This document shows, piece by piece, positions 23,139-33,515 of a DNA stretch of 64,000 nt (its first letter is position 1; every line of letters begins with the position of its first letter). The notes below the pieces were generated by a model. That model was not told the origin of the DNA and searched no databases. It was given only the letters and a program-made list of their open reading frames with translations. Origin of the DNA: an uncultured Muribaculaceae bacterium (GTDB lineage: Bacteria; Bacteroidota; Bacteroidia; Bacteroidales; Muribaculaceae); the NCBI GenBank assembly GCA_910579185.1, contig CAJTTG010000003.1, forward strand, positions 1-64,000, in the 5' to 3' direction. The translations under genes were made by a program, and so were the position numbers.

Positions 23139-25442
23139 TTAGAACGGATAACCAATGGCAAGGTGGAAGGCAAGGGAATCCTTGAATTTGGTCATGTTGT
23201 AGTAGCCGCGCTTGCCGGTTTCGTAAGGGGCATGGATACCTATGCCGAGGTCGCCGCGCACCACGAGCATGCCGATGTCGAGGCGCAGACCCACGCCGGT
23301 GCCGAGGGCTATGTCCTTGAGAAATGTGGAGGCTTTCAGTTGGCCGCCGGGACGTTCGGGGTCGTTTTTGAGCAGCCACACGTTGCCGGAATCGAGGAAC
23401 ACTGCGCCATGTACCGGCCCGAGGATCGGGAAGCGGTATTCAAGGTTCATCTCGAATTTGAATGTTCCGGTCTGGTCGAAGTAGCCGTTGATCTGATCGC
23501 CGGGCACGCGGTAGCTGCCGGGGCCGAGGCTGCGGACGGCAAATGCGCGGATGGAGTTGGCGCCACCGACGTAGAATTGTTCGCTGTAGGGCACCTGCGT
23601 GGAGTTGCCGTATGCGTGGGCGGCTCCTACTGCCACGCGGCCAACGAGCCAATGGTCGCCTCTGCCCAGCCGGCGGTTGTAGACGAGCTGTGTCTGCCCT
23701 TTAACGAACTGGGAGAAGGGGGTGCCGAACAGCTCTTTCTCACCCTTTTTGCCACATGCCTCATAGATCGACCAGAAGATGTTGCCGGCTTCCTGGATGG
23801 TGAACTGCCAGTTGAGGGAGTTGTTGGCATCGAATGCTCGGTCGTAGACGTAGCTGAACGACATCTGCGGAATGAATTGACTCTTGAAGCTCTGCGCTAT
23901 GGCCTGGTTGGCATTCATGATGGAATCGAATTCCGTAGTTGTGCGGATGAGGTTGACATAGGTGATCTTGAACAGGGTAAGCGAGTTGGTCACATGGCGT
24001 GTGGCTCTCCAATCGTAGGTGAAGGCGGCGTTGAATTGCGCCATGTTGAAGTAGTGGGGACGGTTGAGCAGATCGGCTCCGAGGGAGATGCGCGTCCAGT
24101 TGAGCTGGCGGCGGCTGCGCGGAATGAAGCGCGGAGCCAGAAGCCGTGGGAAGGAGAGTGCCGTGTTGAGCCCCACTTCATAGGAGTTGAACACGGAGTT
24201 GCGGCCGCGTCCCGTCTGCCATTCGTAGCTGCCGAACAGATCGACGCTGAATTGCTCACCCCCACCGAACAGGTTTTTGTTGGTCAGTTTCAGATCAACG
24301 CCGGGACCTAAGTAGCTGTTGGACTTTGATGTTACGTTGACCTCTATGGCCGCTTCGAGCGGAGCGTCGAAAGTACAGTCGATCTCCACGTTGAGTGTCT
24401 GCCGCTTTGTGGTGTCCGGCAATACGTTGATGTCTATGCCGTTGAAGATTCCGAGGCGCGAGAGATATGTTTGGGTGCGGTTCATGTCGCGCACGGAGAA
24501 GGTCTTGCCTTCGCGGAAGGTGATGCATTCCGGTATCAGCCCCTCGCGCAGACGTGATGGCATCATCTGGATCACGGTTCCGCGGCGCGTCTGTATGGTG
24601 TCGGGCGTTCCTCCGCCCTGATTGCGGTGGATACGGGTTGTGATCGAGCCTGTCTTGTAGCTTTCGAGCAGGAACGGATTTATGTTGGACGCAAGAGTCA
24701 TTTTCAGGGCTATGCGCTGCGGTGTGATGGTGGAATCGGCCAGATATTCTATATAGTCGGGCTTGAAGAAGTAATAGCCTTTGTTACGCACGGCGTTGGC
24801 AATGATCACCCTGACGGCGGAGAGGGAGTCTGTGCAATATCGGTTGCCGGTCTGCAGATAGGTGTTTCGCGAGGCCACTGAGTCGATGAGGTGATTCAGG
24901 CGGCATGTGTCCGGAAGCATGATCACGGAGTCGATCAGATATTCCGGACCTGTGTTCACGTTGTATTGGATCCGGGCTTTCTTTTTGTTCTTGCCTTGGA
25001 TCAGTTCGTAGGACGCTTTGCCGGAGAAATATCCGTTGTTTTCCAGGATCTGGTCGATCATGGTGACGCGCAACTCCGGTCGGACATCGCTGATCAGTAC
25101 CGGTTCCTCCACGAGCTTTTCATATAGCCAGTGTTTGAAGCCTTTCGGTGGATTGCTCCAGTTGTTGTAGACCCATAGTCCGAGTGGAAACGGATAACGC
25201 AGATATGGTGAATAGAGACAGTTGTTTGGTTTGACGTTGACTGCATCGAGCACATCCGATGATAGCCCCGGAGCTTCGGGCTGTTTTTTATCGGGGGTGG
25301 TTATATTGATTTTCTTTACACCGGTGTAGAGTATGTCGTCATCGCCAAGGCGGCGCGTTGTGGAACAGGCCATGATGATGGCCGACAATACTATGGCGCA
25401 AATCAGCGGCAGGGCTTTTCTATTTTGTCGATTCTGTTTCAT
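23139..25442 (-). CDS. tamL: TamL: BamA/TamA-family outer-membrane lipoprotein
   Basis: This is the Bacteroidetes lipoprotein version of TamA, an Omp85 family barrel that works with TamB in envelope biogenesis. From the ATG at 25442 the product is 767 aa with a lipoprotein signal ending at Cys26 (AIIMACSTTRR). POTRA-like repeats cover about residues 40-370, and the C-terminal Omp85 barrel ends in an aromatic residue (LAIGYPF). The FYVGGANSIRAFAVRSLGPGS segment contains the Omp85 (V/I)RGY-like loop in the form IRAF. A longer start at 25571 was rejected because it lacks the signal peptide at its N-terminus. The start overlaps the tamB stop by 23 nt. Confidence 0.9.
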   Translation of the reverse strand: MKQNRQNRKALPLICAIVLSAIIMACSTTRRLGDDDILYTGVKKINITTPDKKQPEAPGLSSDVLDAVNVKPNNCLYSPYLRYPFPLGLWVYNNWSNPPKGFKHWLYEKLVEEPVLISDVRPELRVTMIDQILENNGYFSGKASYELIQGKNKKKARIQYNVNTGPEYLIDSVIMLPDTCRLNHLIDSVASRNTYLQTGNRYCTDSLSAVRVIIANAVRNKGYYFFKPDYIEYLADSTITPQRIALKMTLASNINPFLLESYKTGSITTRIHRNQGGGTPDTIQTRRGTVIQMMPSRLREGLIPECITFREGKTFSVRDMNRTQTYLSRLGIFNGIDINVLPDTTKRQTLNVEIDCTFDAPLEAAIEVNVTSKSNSYLGPGVDLKLTNKNLFGGGEQFSVDLFGSYEWQTGRGRNSVFNSYEVGLNTALSFPRLLAPRFIPRSRRQLNWTRISLGADLLNRPHYFNMAQFNAAFTYDWRATRHVTNSLTLFKITYVNLIRTTTEFDSIMNANQAIAQSFKSQFIPQMSFSYVYDRAFDANNSLNWQFTIQEAGNIFWSIYEACGKKGEKELFGTPFSQFVKGQTQLVYNRRLGRGDHWLVGRVAVGAAHAYGNSTQVPYSEQFYVGGANSIRAFAVRSLGPGSYRVPGDQINGYFDQTGTFKFEMNLEYRFPILGPVHGAVFLDSGNVWLLKNDPERPGGQLKASTFLKDIALGTGVGLRLDIGMLVVRGDLGIGIHAPYETGKRGYYNMTKFKDSLAFHLAIGYPF

Positions 25443-28400
25443 CGGAGTTGGCTTTGGTTTCTTGAACACTGGTTGTTGATGGTGACGGAACGGTTGTGTC
25501 TTGAGGCTTGCGTGCGAAGCGGAATATGTCGCGCAGGGAGTTGAGCTTGCGTTTGAGCACGAATCCCACACCGGTTTGTGTTATTTCGCCTTCAAGGATA
25601 CTTTCGTAGCCCACATGGCGGAACAGACGCACGTACATCGACCCGCTGCGGTTGAGCATGTATTCAAACGAAATATCGTTAATGAGGTTCTGCGAGAAGT
25701 TCTCATCGGCATCGGCGTCCGTCGAATAGTTTCCGCCCACCACTATCTTGAATCTGTCGTTGAAAAGGGTCTTCGACACGCGGTAGCTGTAGCTTGTGGT
25801 GGTCGATTTTGATCCGTCGGTGGTCTTGTCATACTGGTCTATGCCGAACGAGATGTCGACACCGCGGATATTGTTGGCCGCCCAAGAGTTGAGCTGTGAG
25901 GCGAGGAACGAGTAGAGCGGATTGCCCGATAGGTTTGCCGTCGCTTTGGTGCCGGGACCGGTGTACTGGTTGTAGAGCAACATGTTCATGGCCTGGTTGG
26001 CACGCTGTTCGGGCGACATTGCCTGTAATTCGTTTTGGATGGTCAGGTCGTCGTTGGTCGACAGGTCGAACGCCACATTCATGTTCGATAGGGTGTTGGT
26101 CACCGACAGTCCGATGTCGAAGTTGACCAGACGCGAGTTCTGTCCTTCCTGTGTGACATTGGCCTTCAGCCGCTCTACGGCCTGTATGTTTAGGGTCGGG
26201 TTGAGCATATCGCCGTTGAATGCTATGTAGCTGCCCTCTGTGAACTTGAAGTTTTTCTCCGACATGATCGACATGGATATGCCGCCGGTGGAGATCTGGG
26301 GTGTATAGCGCACGAAGCCGCTGCTGATGGTGTATCTGCCTGTGAGACGGCCGTCGGTGCTCATCGGGGTCTGGGAATAGGCCAGATTGCCGCTGCCCGA
26401 CACTGATACTTTGTTTTTGCCGTCGGGCGACAGATCGACATTGATGGTCGAGCCTTCGGATATGGTCAGATTGGCATCGAGCAACATGGACATCGTCGAC
26501 TCAGGAATGGTGTCGCCATGGACTGTGGCCGTGGTGTCGGAGAACTGGACGAAACGCACCATATCTCCGCTGCTTTGTGGCGCGAGGGTCTCAACGCCAT
26601 CGGTCATCACGTAGGTCACATTGGTGCCGGCGAGCAGGTTCAGATCCGCGTTGACCACGAGCAGGCTCATATTTCCTTTCACCGTTGCATCGAGATCAAT
26701 GAATGCCTTGCCGTAGACGTTTGCGCCGCGTGGACGGCTGGAGTTGACTATCTGCATGTCGCGAGCTGTGGCGGCAAGGTTGAGCTTTATGTCGCTCAGA
26801 TGCCGTGCGTCGACGGTGCCATTGATGCGCAGTGGGTTGCTGTTGAGTCCGTTGATGGAAAATCCGTCGAAACGTACTATGTTGCTGTCAACGGGTATCT
26901 TTTCCTCGGAGAATGCGTAGGATGCTCCGGTGATGCCTACCTTCACGGCCGTCGAATCGAAATCGAGATATCCGTTGAATATCGGATTGGCGAGATCGCC
27001 GGTGATATCCATGGTGCCGTTGAGCATTCCCGATAGCTGGGCCACATCTTTTGGCAGGAACGGGTTGACAACACGCAATGGGAAATGGATCATCGAGAAA
27101 TCGAGCAGGAAAGGATGGACGGCGGTGGAGTCGTTGAGATTTCCTGAGGCAGTGATAACCTTCACATTGTCTATCATCAATGCCGCATCAGCTCTCAAGG
27201 CTCCGGTATGGCTGTCGTTGGCAACATCCAGATCAACGGCGAATGTCCCCACGCGCTCTTTCCCGTAATATAGCTCATTGATGTTAACAAGGCCTTTGCC
27301 CGTGATTTCCTGTTCGTTCCAGCGGAACCGGAGATCGGCATCGATGTCCCCTTTGACCGGTGGTGCGAACGGCGAGACGGATAGCCATTCGGCGATGTTG
27401 ATGTTTTTCATTTCGAGAACCACATCCTCCTGACCGACGGCCAATGTGTCCGACATGTGATCGGTATATAGATGCAGCGAGCTGCTGTCCGAACGTAGTG
27501 TCAGGTTCGCATCGAGATGGCGGTGCTTGAAATCATATCTGACGATATTGTCGCGGTTGATAGTCCATTTCTTATAGGCTATCGTGGGCTGGTAGGGCAC
27601 GAATTTGACCGTCGCTGTCGAATCCGTCAATGTTGTGTTCATGCCAAGGAAGAAGCCCTGTTTGTCCTGTATGTTGGATTGTTTGATCAGGACCGACATC
27701 TTGTCAGCCGAAAGGAAGCCCGAGATATTGACATGGGCGAAATCGTCCATGGTGCCCGGTTGGTTGTCCACTGTGAGTTTGTAGACAAGGAACTGGTTGT
27801 GTTGGTTTGCGTCGAATGTGATCTCGTCAAGGCGTGTCGATCCGGTCTGGAATCCGTTTACGGCTGCATTCATCGTGATCAGGGAATCGTTTTTCAGCGT
27901 CAGGCTGGCATCCTTGAAATAGATGTTGGATGTCTCGTTGAGATATTTTGCAATAGCATTGTTGGAGCCCGACTGCACGTTAAGATTCAGATGAGGCGGA
28001 AGGGCTTGCTGAAGGGCTACCACATCTACATTCTTTTCCGTTATCTGTCGGTTGAGCAGCGTTGTGGTTGTGTTGATGCGGCTCATAAGTGTGTCAAGGC
28101 CGCAGAATGCCTGTGCCCGGGCGTTGAAGTCGCCGGTTTCGATCGTAGCCAGTGTCAGGCTGTCGGCCGACTGAAGGTGGGCTGTCGCGTCCGACATGGC
28201 CAGTTGATCCTCTCCCATCAGCCAGTTTAGGCGCGTGAGGTTGAGGTCGGCGTCAATATCACCGTTGCGTGGGTTGAACCGGCCACTGGTATATAGTTCC
28301 ACGGTTCCGCTCATTGGCGATTGGCTCAGTTTCAGTGCTTCGAGATCGAGGTGGCGGATATCGCCCGACAGATCCCATTCATATCCATCACGGGTTATCC

Positions 28401-30282
28401 ATGCCGTGAGGTCAGCATCGAGATCGGCCTCCGGATTTGCCGACACTATATGGCCTGTAAGCCTGCATGTGTCGATTGATGCTGTCAGGCTAACGTTGTT
28501 GAGCGCCTGTCCGTTGTAGCTGAGATGTTTGAGGTCAATGTCAGCTTTTGCCGATGTCGACCGTTTTTCCGGATCGTAGCCATGCCCTTTCACGGCTGCT
28601 GATGCTGTTATGTCAGATATGCCGAGTCCCGGTAGAAAACGCTGGAGGGGGAAGCTTGAGGTGTTGAGCGCGAGATCATACCCCTCGGCTTTCTGATTCC
28701 ATTTTGCATCGAGCGCGAGTTTTCCTCCTGTTGTGGTCACGGCGACGTCGCCGTCGATCAGACCGGGTCGGTAGTCCACGGCTCCTTTCACGCTCATTGG
28801 CGGAATGTTGATCATTGCGGCTGTCTTTCTGTCAAGCATCTGATGTTTCAGGAAGTCCACGTTGCTGATACGCCCGTCAATATTCACGCGTCCGCTCATC
28901 CGGTTGAAATCCATCGGATTGGCAACCTGTCCTTCGGCTTCTATGGCAAACAGCCCGTTCATGGACGCTTTTAGTTGCTCAACGGTGAGTTCTCCTGTTG
29001 TGCCGTTGATATCCGCGTTGAGGTTTAGCACGGAATTGGGAGGCAATCCGTTGAACATCGCTCCGGCCGTCGGGAAGGCGGTTCCTATGTCGCTGATCGC
29101 CACCGATCCTGCGGCCAATAACCGCAGTGGAAGCGTCGGATCGGTTGTCATGTCGCCAAGTCCCATTGTGGCATCCAGCGAGAGGGCCGACCGCTGTGTG
29201 GCTATCTTGAAGTTTTCTGCGTGCATAGCTGTGGAATCCATCGCGAAGACCCCTGATGCGTCGAGGCTCAGTCCGCAGCGTTCGTTTAGCGAGAGATGTG
29301 TCAGTGGAACGCGTATTTCGGCTCCCCGGTTGTGGAACGAATCGATCTGGATTTTTGCATCCCCCACTTCTATATAGCTCATGTCGAGCCCGGGAAGCGG
29401 ACGTATGCCGGCTTGGCCATACAGGGCGTACGGGGCGGCGATGTCGATCTTCCCGATATTGATATCCCACGGCTCGCTGCTCACCTCGGTCGTGTCAGTG
29501 GCAATGCTGTCGGGTATGGATGGCGATTTGTAGTTGGCGAGAAATTCAGCTGTCGGGGTAAGATATCTTGCCGTCAGGCTGTCCACGGTCAATGCTCCGG
29601 CCACTATGGATTTTTCGGCCATATTGATCTCTCCATTTTTCAGTCGTGCCGATCCGATATGCGTCAGCAGGCTGTCGATGGTCGGAAGCATCTGCATGTG
29701 GAAATTGATGTTGCGCAGTTCGATATCGGGTGCCGAGATCACCATCATGGTCTGTGTCGTGTCGGATGGTGTGGGAGGTGTGATAGTGTCTTTGAGAACG
29801 AGTGTCACGTCGGCGCCGTCGAGCAGTGTGCGCCCCACATTGATCCGTTCCATATTGAATTTGAGATCGGTGCCTTGGGTGGTGAACCGGTCTATCCTGG
29901 CTTTCAGATAAATGGCCGAATCTGGCGTGTTCAGTCGGTATGTCGCGTCTGCAAGCCGTGCTTCGTTCACGTCTATGGTGCTGTGGAGCAATGGCCAGAA
30001 TGCAACGTCAACTTCTGCTTGTCGGGCGGAAATAAGTGTGTCGCCCTCCTGAGCCATCATAAGTCCTTGCAGTTCTACGGTCAAAGGGAATCGCAGCCTG
30101 AGTCTTTCAAGCTCCACATCCATTCCTGTGGCCTTCTCGATTTTGTTGATGGCGATATTCTTTGCTATGTCCTGGATAAACGGGATGTAGAGCAATGCCG
30201 GGATCAGGACAATCAGAGCGGCCACGGATATTATAATCCACAGCACGGTCTTTTTCAATATGTGTAGCCCTTTGCTTTTCAC
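25420..30282 (-). CDS. tamB: TamB: translocation and assembly module protein (DUF490)
   Basis: The protein has one N-terminal membrane anchor (KTVLWIIISVAALIVLIPALLYIPF) followed by about 1,500 residues of repetitive beta-strand sequence and a C-terminal DUF490/TamB domain. The latter includes GRYTISSGFVRYTPQISTGG and LYSFLASQLNSW. It spans the periplasm and partners TamL. I place the start at the GTG at 30282 (1,620 aa), just before the anchor. The longer frame to 30516 runs into lptD and codes for a low-complexity N-terminus unlike the family. The order lptD-tamB-tamL suggests joint transcription for outer-membrane assembly. Confidence 0.88.
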   Translation of the reverse strand: MKSKGLHILKKTVLWIIISVAALIVLIPALLYIPFIQDIAKNIAINKIEKATGMDVELERLRLRFPLTVELQGLMMAQEGDTLISARQAEVDVAFWPLLHSTIDVNEARLADATYRLNTPDSAIYLKARIDRFTTQGTDLKFNMERINVGRTLLDGADVTLVLKDTITPPTPSDTTQTMMVISAPDIELRNINFHMQMLPTIDSLLTHIGSARLKNGEINMAEKSIVAGALTVDSLTARYLTPTAEFLANYKSPSIPDSIATDTTEVSSEPWDINIGKIDIAAPYALYGQAGIRPLPGLDMSYIEVGDAKIQIDSFHNRGAEIRVPLTHLSLNERCGLSLDASGVFAMDSTAMHAENFKIATQRSALSLDATMGLGDMTTDPTLPLRLLAAGSVAISDIGTAFPTAGAMFNGLPPNSVLNLNADINGTTGELTVEQLKASMNGLFAIEAEGQVANPMDFNRMSGRVNIDGRISNVDFLKHQMLDRKTAAMINIPPMSVKGAVDYRPGLIDGDVAVTTTGGKLALDAKWNQKAEGYDLALNTSSFPLQRFLPGLGISDITASAAVKGHGYDPEKRSTSAKADIDLKHLSYNGQALNNVSLTASIDTCRLTGHIVSANPEADLDADLTAWITRDGYEWDLSGDIRHLDLEALKLSQSPMSGTVELYTSGRFNPRNGDIDADLNLTRLNWLMGEDQLAMSDATAHLQSADSLTLATIETGDFNARAQAFCGLDTLMSRINTTTTLLNRQITEKNVDVVALQQALPPHLNLNVQSGSNNAIAKYLNETSNIYFKDASLTLKNDSLITMNAAVNGFQTGSTRLDEITFDANQHNQFLVYKLTVDNQPGTMDDFAHVNISGFLSADKMSVLIKQSNIQDKQGFFLGMNTTLTDSTATVKFVPYQPTIAYKKWTINRDNIVRYDFKHRHLDANLTLRSDSSSLHLYTDHMSDTLAVGQEDVVLEMKNINIAEWLSVSPFAPPVKGDIDADLRFRWNEQEITGKGLVNINELYYGKERVGTFAVDLDVANDSHTGALRADAALMIDNVKVITASGNLNDSTAVHPFLLDFSMIHFPLRVVNPFLPKDVAQLSGMLNGTMDITGDLANPIFNGYLDFDSTAVKVGITGASYAFSEEKIPVDSNIVRFDGFSINGLNSNPLRINGTVDARHLSDIKLNLAATARDMQIVNSSRPRGANVYGKAFIDLDATVKGNMSLLVVNADLNLLAGTNVTYVMTDGVETLAPQSSGDMVRFVQFSDTTATVHGDTIPESTMSMLLDANLTISEGSTINVDLSPDGKNKVSVSGSGNLAYSQTPMSTDGRLTGRYTISSGFVRYTPQISTGGISMSIMSEKNFKFTEGSYIAFNGDMLNPTLNIQAVERLKANVTQEGQNSRLVNFDIGLSVTNTLSNMNVAFDLSTNDDLTIQNELQAMSPEQRANQAMNMLLYNQYTGPGTKATANLSGNPLYSFLASQLNSWAANNIRGVDISFGIDQYDKTTDGSKSTTTSYSYRVSKTLFNDRFKIVVGGNYSTDADADENFSQNLINDISFEYMLNRSGSMYVRLFRHVGYESILEGEITQTGVGFVLKRKLNSLRDIFRFARKPQDTTVPSPSTTSVQETKANSDETESTK

Positions 30283-30397
30283 TGGCTTTTGAGTTGAAAC
30301 GGGAGAGGTTGTGATGAAAATAGTTTTTTTACAGATGTAAAACGCCTTTCCCTCTGGAATTGTTTGGTGGCTATGAGAATCGTGGTGGCGCGGTGGA

Positions 30398-33328
30398 TCA
30401 ATACCACTGCACGCCGTTGGAGTACGAGGATCGCTTGTCGTATTTGAGGTCCGAAAGCATCGAGGAATTGACGGAGATGTGGAAGTTGTACGACTTGTAT
30501 GGCCCCACCGGTACAAAGCTGGCTGTCATCGTGAAGCAGTGCAGGTCGCGCGAGATGTTGCAGTTCATGTAGGCAAGCTTGTGGGTGTCGAAGTTGTAGC
30601 TTGCCGTGAAACTGAAGTTCCAGTTTTTGGTTGGGCGTATGTTGCCCGACAGGCTGAGATTCTGGGTGATCTTCCCGTCATATTCCATCTTCTGTTTGTT
30701 GAATGCGCCGTAGCCGTAGCTCACGGAGTAATTGAGCGTCAGGCTCCACGGCACTTCCCATTTCATATATCCGTCGGGGTTGAACTGCATGTCGCCGTCG
30801 CCCGATTCGCCGCTGTCGTTCTGGGTCTCTCTACGCCCTCGCTGGCTGCGGTTGTTTGGATCGTCAGCCTCGCCGTCGGGGTTCTTGGTGTCTTTTTTGT
30901 TTTTCTTCTTGAATGTGTCGTTGTTGAACGTGTAGCTGAACGAGGTGCCGGTGCTTGACAGTCGTCCGAGTCCTTTGCCTACTTTCCAGCGCGGAACGTT
31001 GACCCTGACGGGATTTCCGGCGGAGTTGAGCTGATAGGTATACACATCCCACACTGCCGACAGGTTGAGGTTGAAGTTCTTGACGAGTCGCAGCATGATC
31101 GAGGTGTTGATATTGCTCCAGTTCAGTGAGTCGGCGGCGAAGTTGTAGCTTTGCGACACGGTGAAGTTCTCTATCAGCGATATTTTCTTCTCCCCGATGG
31201 AGTCATCTTCGGTTTTGACCTTCATCTCCAGGTTGTTGGCCAGTGCGAAGCTGACCATGCCTGTCTTGCCTTCGCCGGGTACGCCAAAGAGGCTGTTGGG
31301 GAACAGGGAATATTTTCTTGTCATCATCTCCCCGTTGACACCGGGATACTGATACGAGCCGTAGTAGCCGAAGAACGGGGAACTGAAGTCCGGCGAGCCG
31401 CTGAAACTTACGGTTGGGGTGATCACGTGACGGATCATCTGCACCTTCTTGCCTAAGAATCCTATCGGACGATAGAAGCCGTAGATCTTGGTGTCGAGAG
31501 ATACGGATGCGTTGAAATCCCATACGTTGTAGAAGTTGTAGGTCGTGTCGCAGATCTCTCTGGCAGCGTTCGGATCCCACTGACGGCGCACTTTCGTGGT
31601 GTACATGCGGTCGGTCAGGTTGACGCTCGGCGTAAGGTTGAAATATTTGAACAGGTTGAATGTGGCGGAGATCGGAATGCTGTGGCGCATGCCGTTTCGC
31701 CAGTCCTTGATCAGACTCTTTTTGAAAAATTCGTCCTGTTTGGCAGTCAGTGAGTTGTTGAACTGACCGGAGTAGGACATGCGGATCTTCTCATACCATT
31801 TTTCCGCACCGACGGCATGCTTGCGCTTGAAGGGGTACACCTGCGACATTGTGATGGTCACGTTCGGGAACGAAACGGCGAGTGTCGAGTCCTGGCTGCG
31901 CTGGGCTATGTTGGCGGTTCCGGAGAACGACCATTTCGATCCCGGCGGACGATAGGTGAAGTTGACCGTCGAACTCTTGGTATTTTCTGTGAATGAGTTC
32001 GAATAGTAGCTGTTGAGGTCGTTGCGCGAATAGCCCGACGTGGTGAAGTTGACCGAGGCCGAGAAGTTGAATATCGGGTTGGCTTTCGAATCCTGGCTGT
32101 GGTTCCAGAGAACCTGGAAGTTGGTCTGTTTCGAGTAGTCGGGCAGTCCCTTGTCGCCGAGGATGGTTTTCAAAAATGATATGTTGAAATTGCCGGAATA
32201 CTTGTAGCGTTTTATGTAGGCCGACCTTGCCTGAAGTCCCCACGAGCCTTTTGTGTAGATCTCGCCGGTCAGAGCAAGGTCTATGTTGTCGTTGATGGCG
32301 AAATAATATCCGCCGTTGCTCAGATAGAAGCCGCGGTTGTAGTCGTCGCCGAAGGAGGGGAATATGACTCCCGACGAATATTTCTCTGAGAAGGGGAAAT
32401 AGCCGAACGGTACGGCAAGCGGAAGTGGCAGACCCTCGAGAACCATGTAGGCCGGGCCGGTCACAATGTCTTTCTTCGGGCGCACTTTGGCCTTGGTCAG
32501 GCGGAAACCGAAGTGGGGCTCTTCATGATTGTCGCAGGTGGTGTAGAAGCCGTCCTGGAGATAGAAGGTGTTTTCGTCTATCTTTTTCGATGTGCCGCCC
32601 GTCAGAAATCCTTCGCCCTGCTCGGTGATCACGTTGGTGATGAAGCCTTTCTCGGTCTTGAAGTTGTAGCGCATGGTCTCCGACTTGTATTCGGTACCCT
32701 TGTCGTTGAACACCGGGGAACCCTGGACATCGCCGATACTGTCGGTCGTACCCACGGCATAGACGGTGCTTTCGGCCATATCCATCTCTATGCGGTCGGC
32801 GTCGAGTTTTATACTGCCGTATGTAACCTCGCCCTCTCCGTAGATATAGGCTTTGCTCTGCCCGATCAGAACCATGGAGTCCTTGGCCACGATGTCCACA
32901 ACGTTGTCCAGATCGGTCTTTACTCTCGAGATGCGTCGTCCTGTCGGCTTGGCTGCTACGGCTGTGTCGCCGCTGATACGGTGGCGGTTAAGTGACGCCA
33001 TGTCTATGCTGTCCGATGCTGTGACGGGAGCCTGTAGGATAGGGGATGATATGCTGTCGGATGATGGCTTCTGAGGCTTGATGCTGTCGTTGGTGGCCGA
33101 CGGGCGTGGGCGGCGCAGACGGCGGCTTTCTCTGCGTGCGCGTCGCGCTGAATCCTGCGCTGTCGTGGCTCTCGGTGTGAGATCACGGATGCTGTCGGCT
33201 CCTACAGGTATAGCTATATGCGACGCGGTGGCCTCCATGATGCCTCTGGATGCCGTTGCGCTCAGTGCCATGAATGCCACCATGGCTATGACTATATATA
33301 GATGAGTTCGCCTCAAGATTTGTGACAA
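30398..33328 (-). CDS. lptD: LptD-like LPS assembly outer-membrane protein
   Basis: The 976-aa protein has a signal peptide (YIVIAMVAFMALSATA). An OstA/LptA-like N-terminal domain (KDSMVLIGQSKAYIYGEGEVTYG and following) is followed by FLTGGTSKKIDENTFYLQDG, then a large barrel that starts near residue 300. LptD inserts lipopolysaccharide into the outer leaflet with LptE. The disordered region rich in Lys/Asp/Gly around residues 810-850 is probably a long loop. A TAnnTTTG promoter precedes it at 33345-33376. tamB begins 116 nt downstream. Confidence 0.9.
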   Translation of the reverse strand: MSQILRRTHLYIVIAMVAFMALSATASRGIMEATASHIAIPVGADSIRDLTPRATTAQDSARRARRESRRLRRPRPSATNDSIKPQKPSSDSISSPILQAPVTASDSIDMASLNRHRISGDTAVAAKPTGRRISRVKTDLDNVVDIVAKDSMVLIGQSKAYIYGEGEVTYGSIKLDADRIEMDMAESTVYAVGTTDSIGDVQGSPVFNDKGTEYKSETMRYNFKTEKGFITNVITEQGEGFLTGGTSKKIDENTFYLQDGFYTTCDNHEEPHFGFRLTKAKVRPKKDIVTGPAYMVLEGLPLPLAVPFGYFPFSEKYSSGVIFPSFGDDYNRGFYLSNGGYYFAINDNIDLALTGEIYTKGSWGLQARSAYIKRYKYSGNFNISFLKTILGDKGLPDYSKQTNFQVLWNHSQDSKANPIFNFSASVNFTTSGYSRNDLNSYYSNSFTENTKSSTVNFTYRPPGSKWSFSGTANIAQRSQDSTLAVSFPNVTITMSQVYPFKRKHAVGAEKWYEKIRMSYSGQFNNSLTAKQDEFFKKSLIKDWRNGMRHSIPISATFNLFKYFNLTPSVNLTDRMYTTKVRRQWDPNAAREICDTTYNFYNVWDFNASVSLDTKIYGFYRPIGFLGKKVQMIRHVITPTVSFSGSPDFSSPFFGYYGSYQYPGVNGEMMTRKYSLFPNSLFGVPGEGKTGMVSFALANNLEMKVKTEDDSIGEKKISLIENFTVSQSYNFAADSLNWSNINTSIMLRLVKNFNLNLSAVWDVYTYQLNSAGNPVRVNVPRWKVGKGLGRLSSTGTSFSYTFNNDTFKKKNKKDTKNPDGEADDPNNRSQRGRRETQNDSGESGDGDMQFNPDGYMKWEVPWSLTLNYSVSYGYGAFNKQKMEYDGKITQNLSLSGNIRPTKNWNFSFTASYNFDTHKLAYMNCNISRDLHCFTMTASFVPVGPYKSYNFHISVNSSMLSDLKYDKRSSYSNGVQWY

Positions 33329-33344
33329 TGCGTATAATTCAATG

Positions 33345-33376
33345 CAAAGATACTATCATTAGGCGGATTTTTCCAA
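33345..33376 (-). promoter_or_regulatory. Promoter for lptD
   Basis: TATCTTTG (33352-33345, minus) fits TAnnTTTG, with TTG (33376-33374) 21 nt upstream, immediately before the lptD ATG at 33328. Confidence 0.65.
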
Positions 33377-33491
33377 CCTTTGATAGGGTTTTTAACGTTA
33401 TAATGATTAGTTTTGATGATATTTGACCATTGAACACTGCGCAGATGGTTAGTTTTTGTGCAGATTCAGTGACTATTCAGTAAAGTTTTAC

Positions 33492-33499
33492 TATTTTTG
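33492..33499 (+). promoter_or_regulatory. Candidate -7 box for the aminotransferase gene
   Basis: TATTTTTG fits TAnnTTTG and lies 17 nt before the ATG at 33516. No clear TTG is found at the usual upstream distance, so confidence is lower. Confidence 0.4.
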
Positions 33500-33515
33500 C
33501 ACAACAACATAACCA

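Noticed and set aside
23163..24311. 382-codon plus-strand frame inside tamL
   Set aside because: Antisense shadow of the conserved Omp85 barrel; no recognisable protein features.
29296..30267. 323-codon plus-strand frame inside tamB
   Set aside because: Antisense shadow of tamB, no motif and no spacing consistent with a gene.
30283..30516. N-terminal extension of TamB into lptD
   Set aside because: The extra residues are low in hydrophobic content and unlike TamB homologs; the GTG at 30282 directly precedes the membrane anchor.
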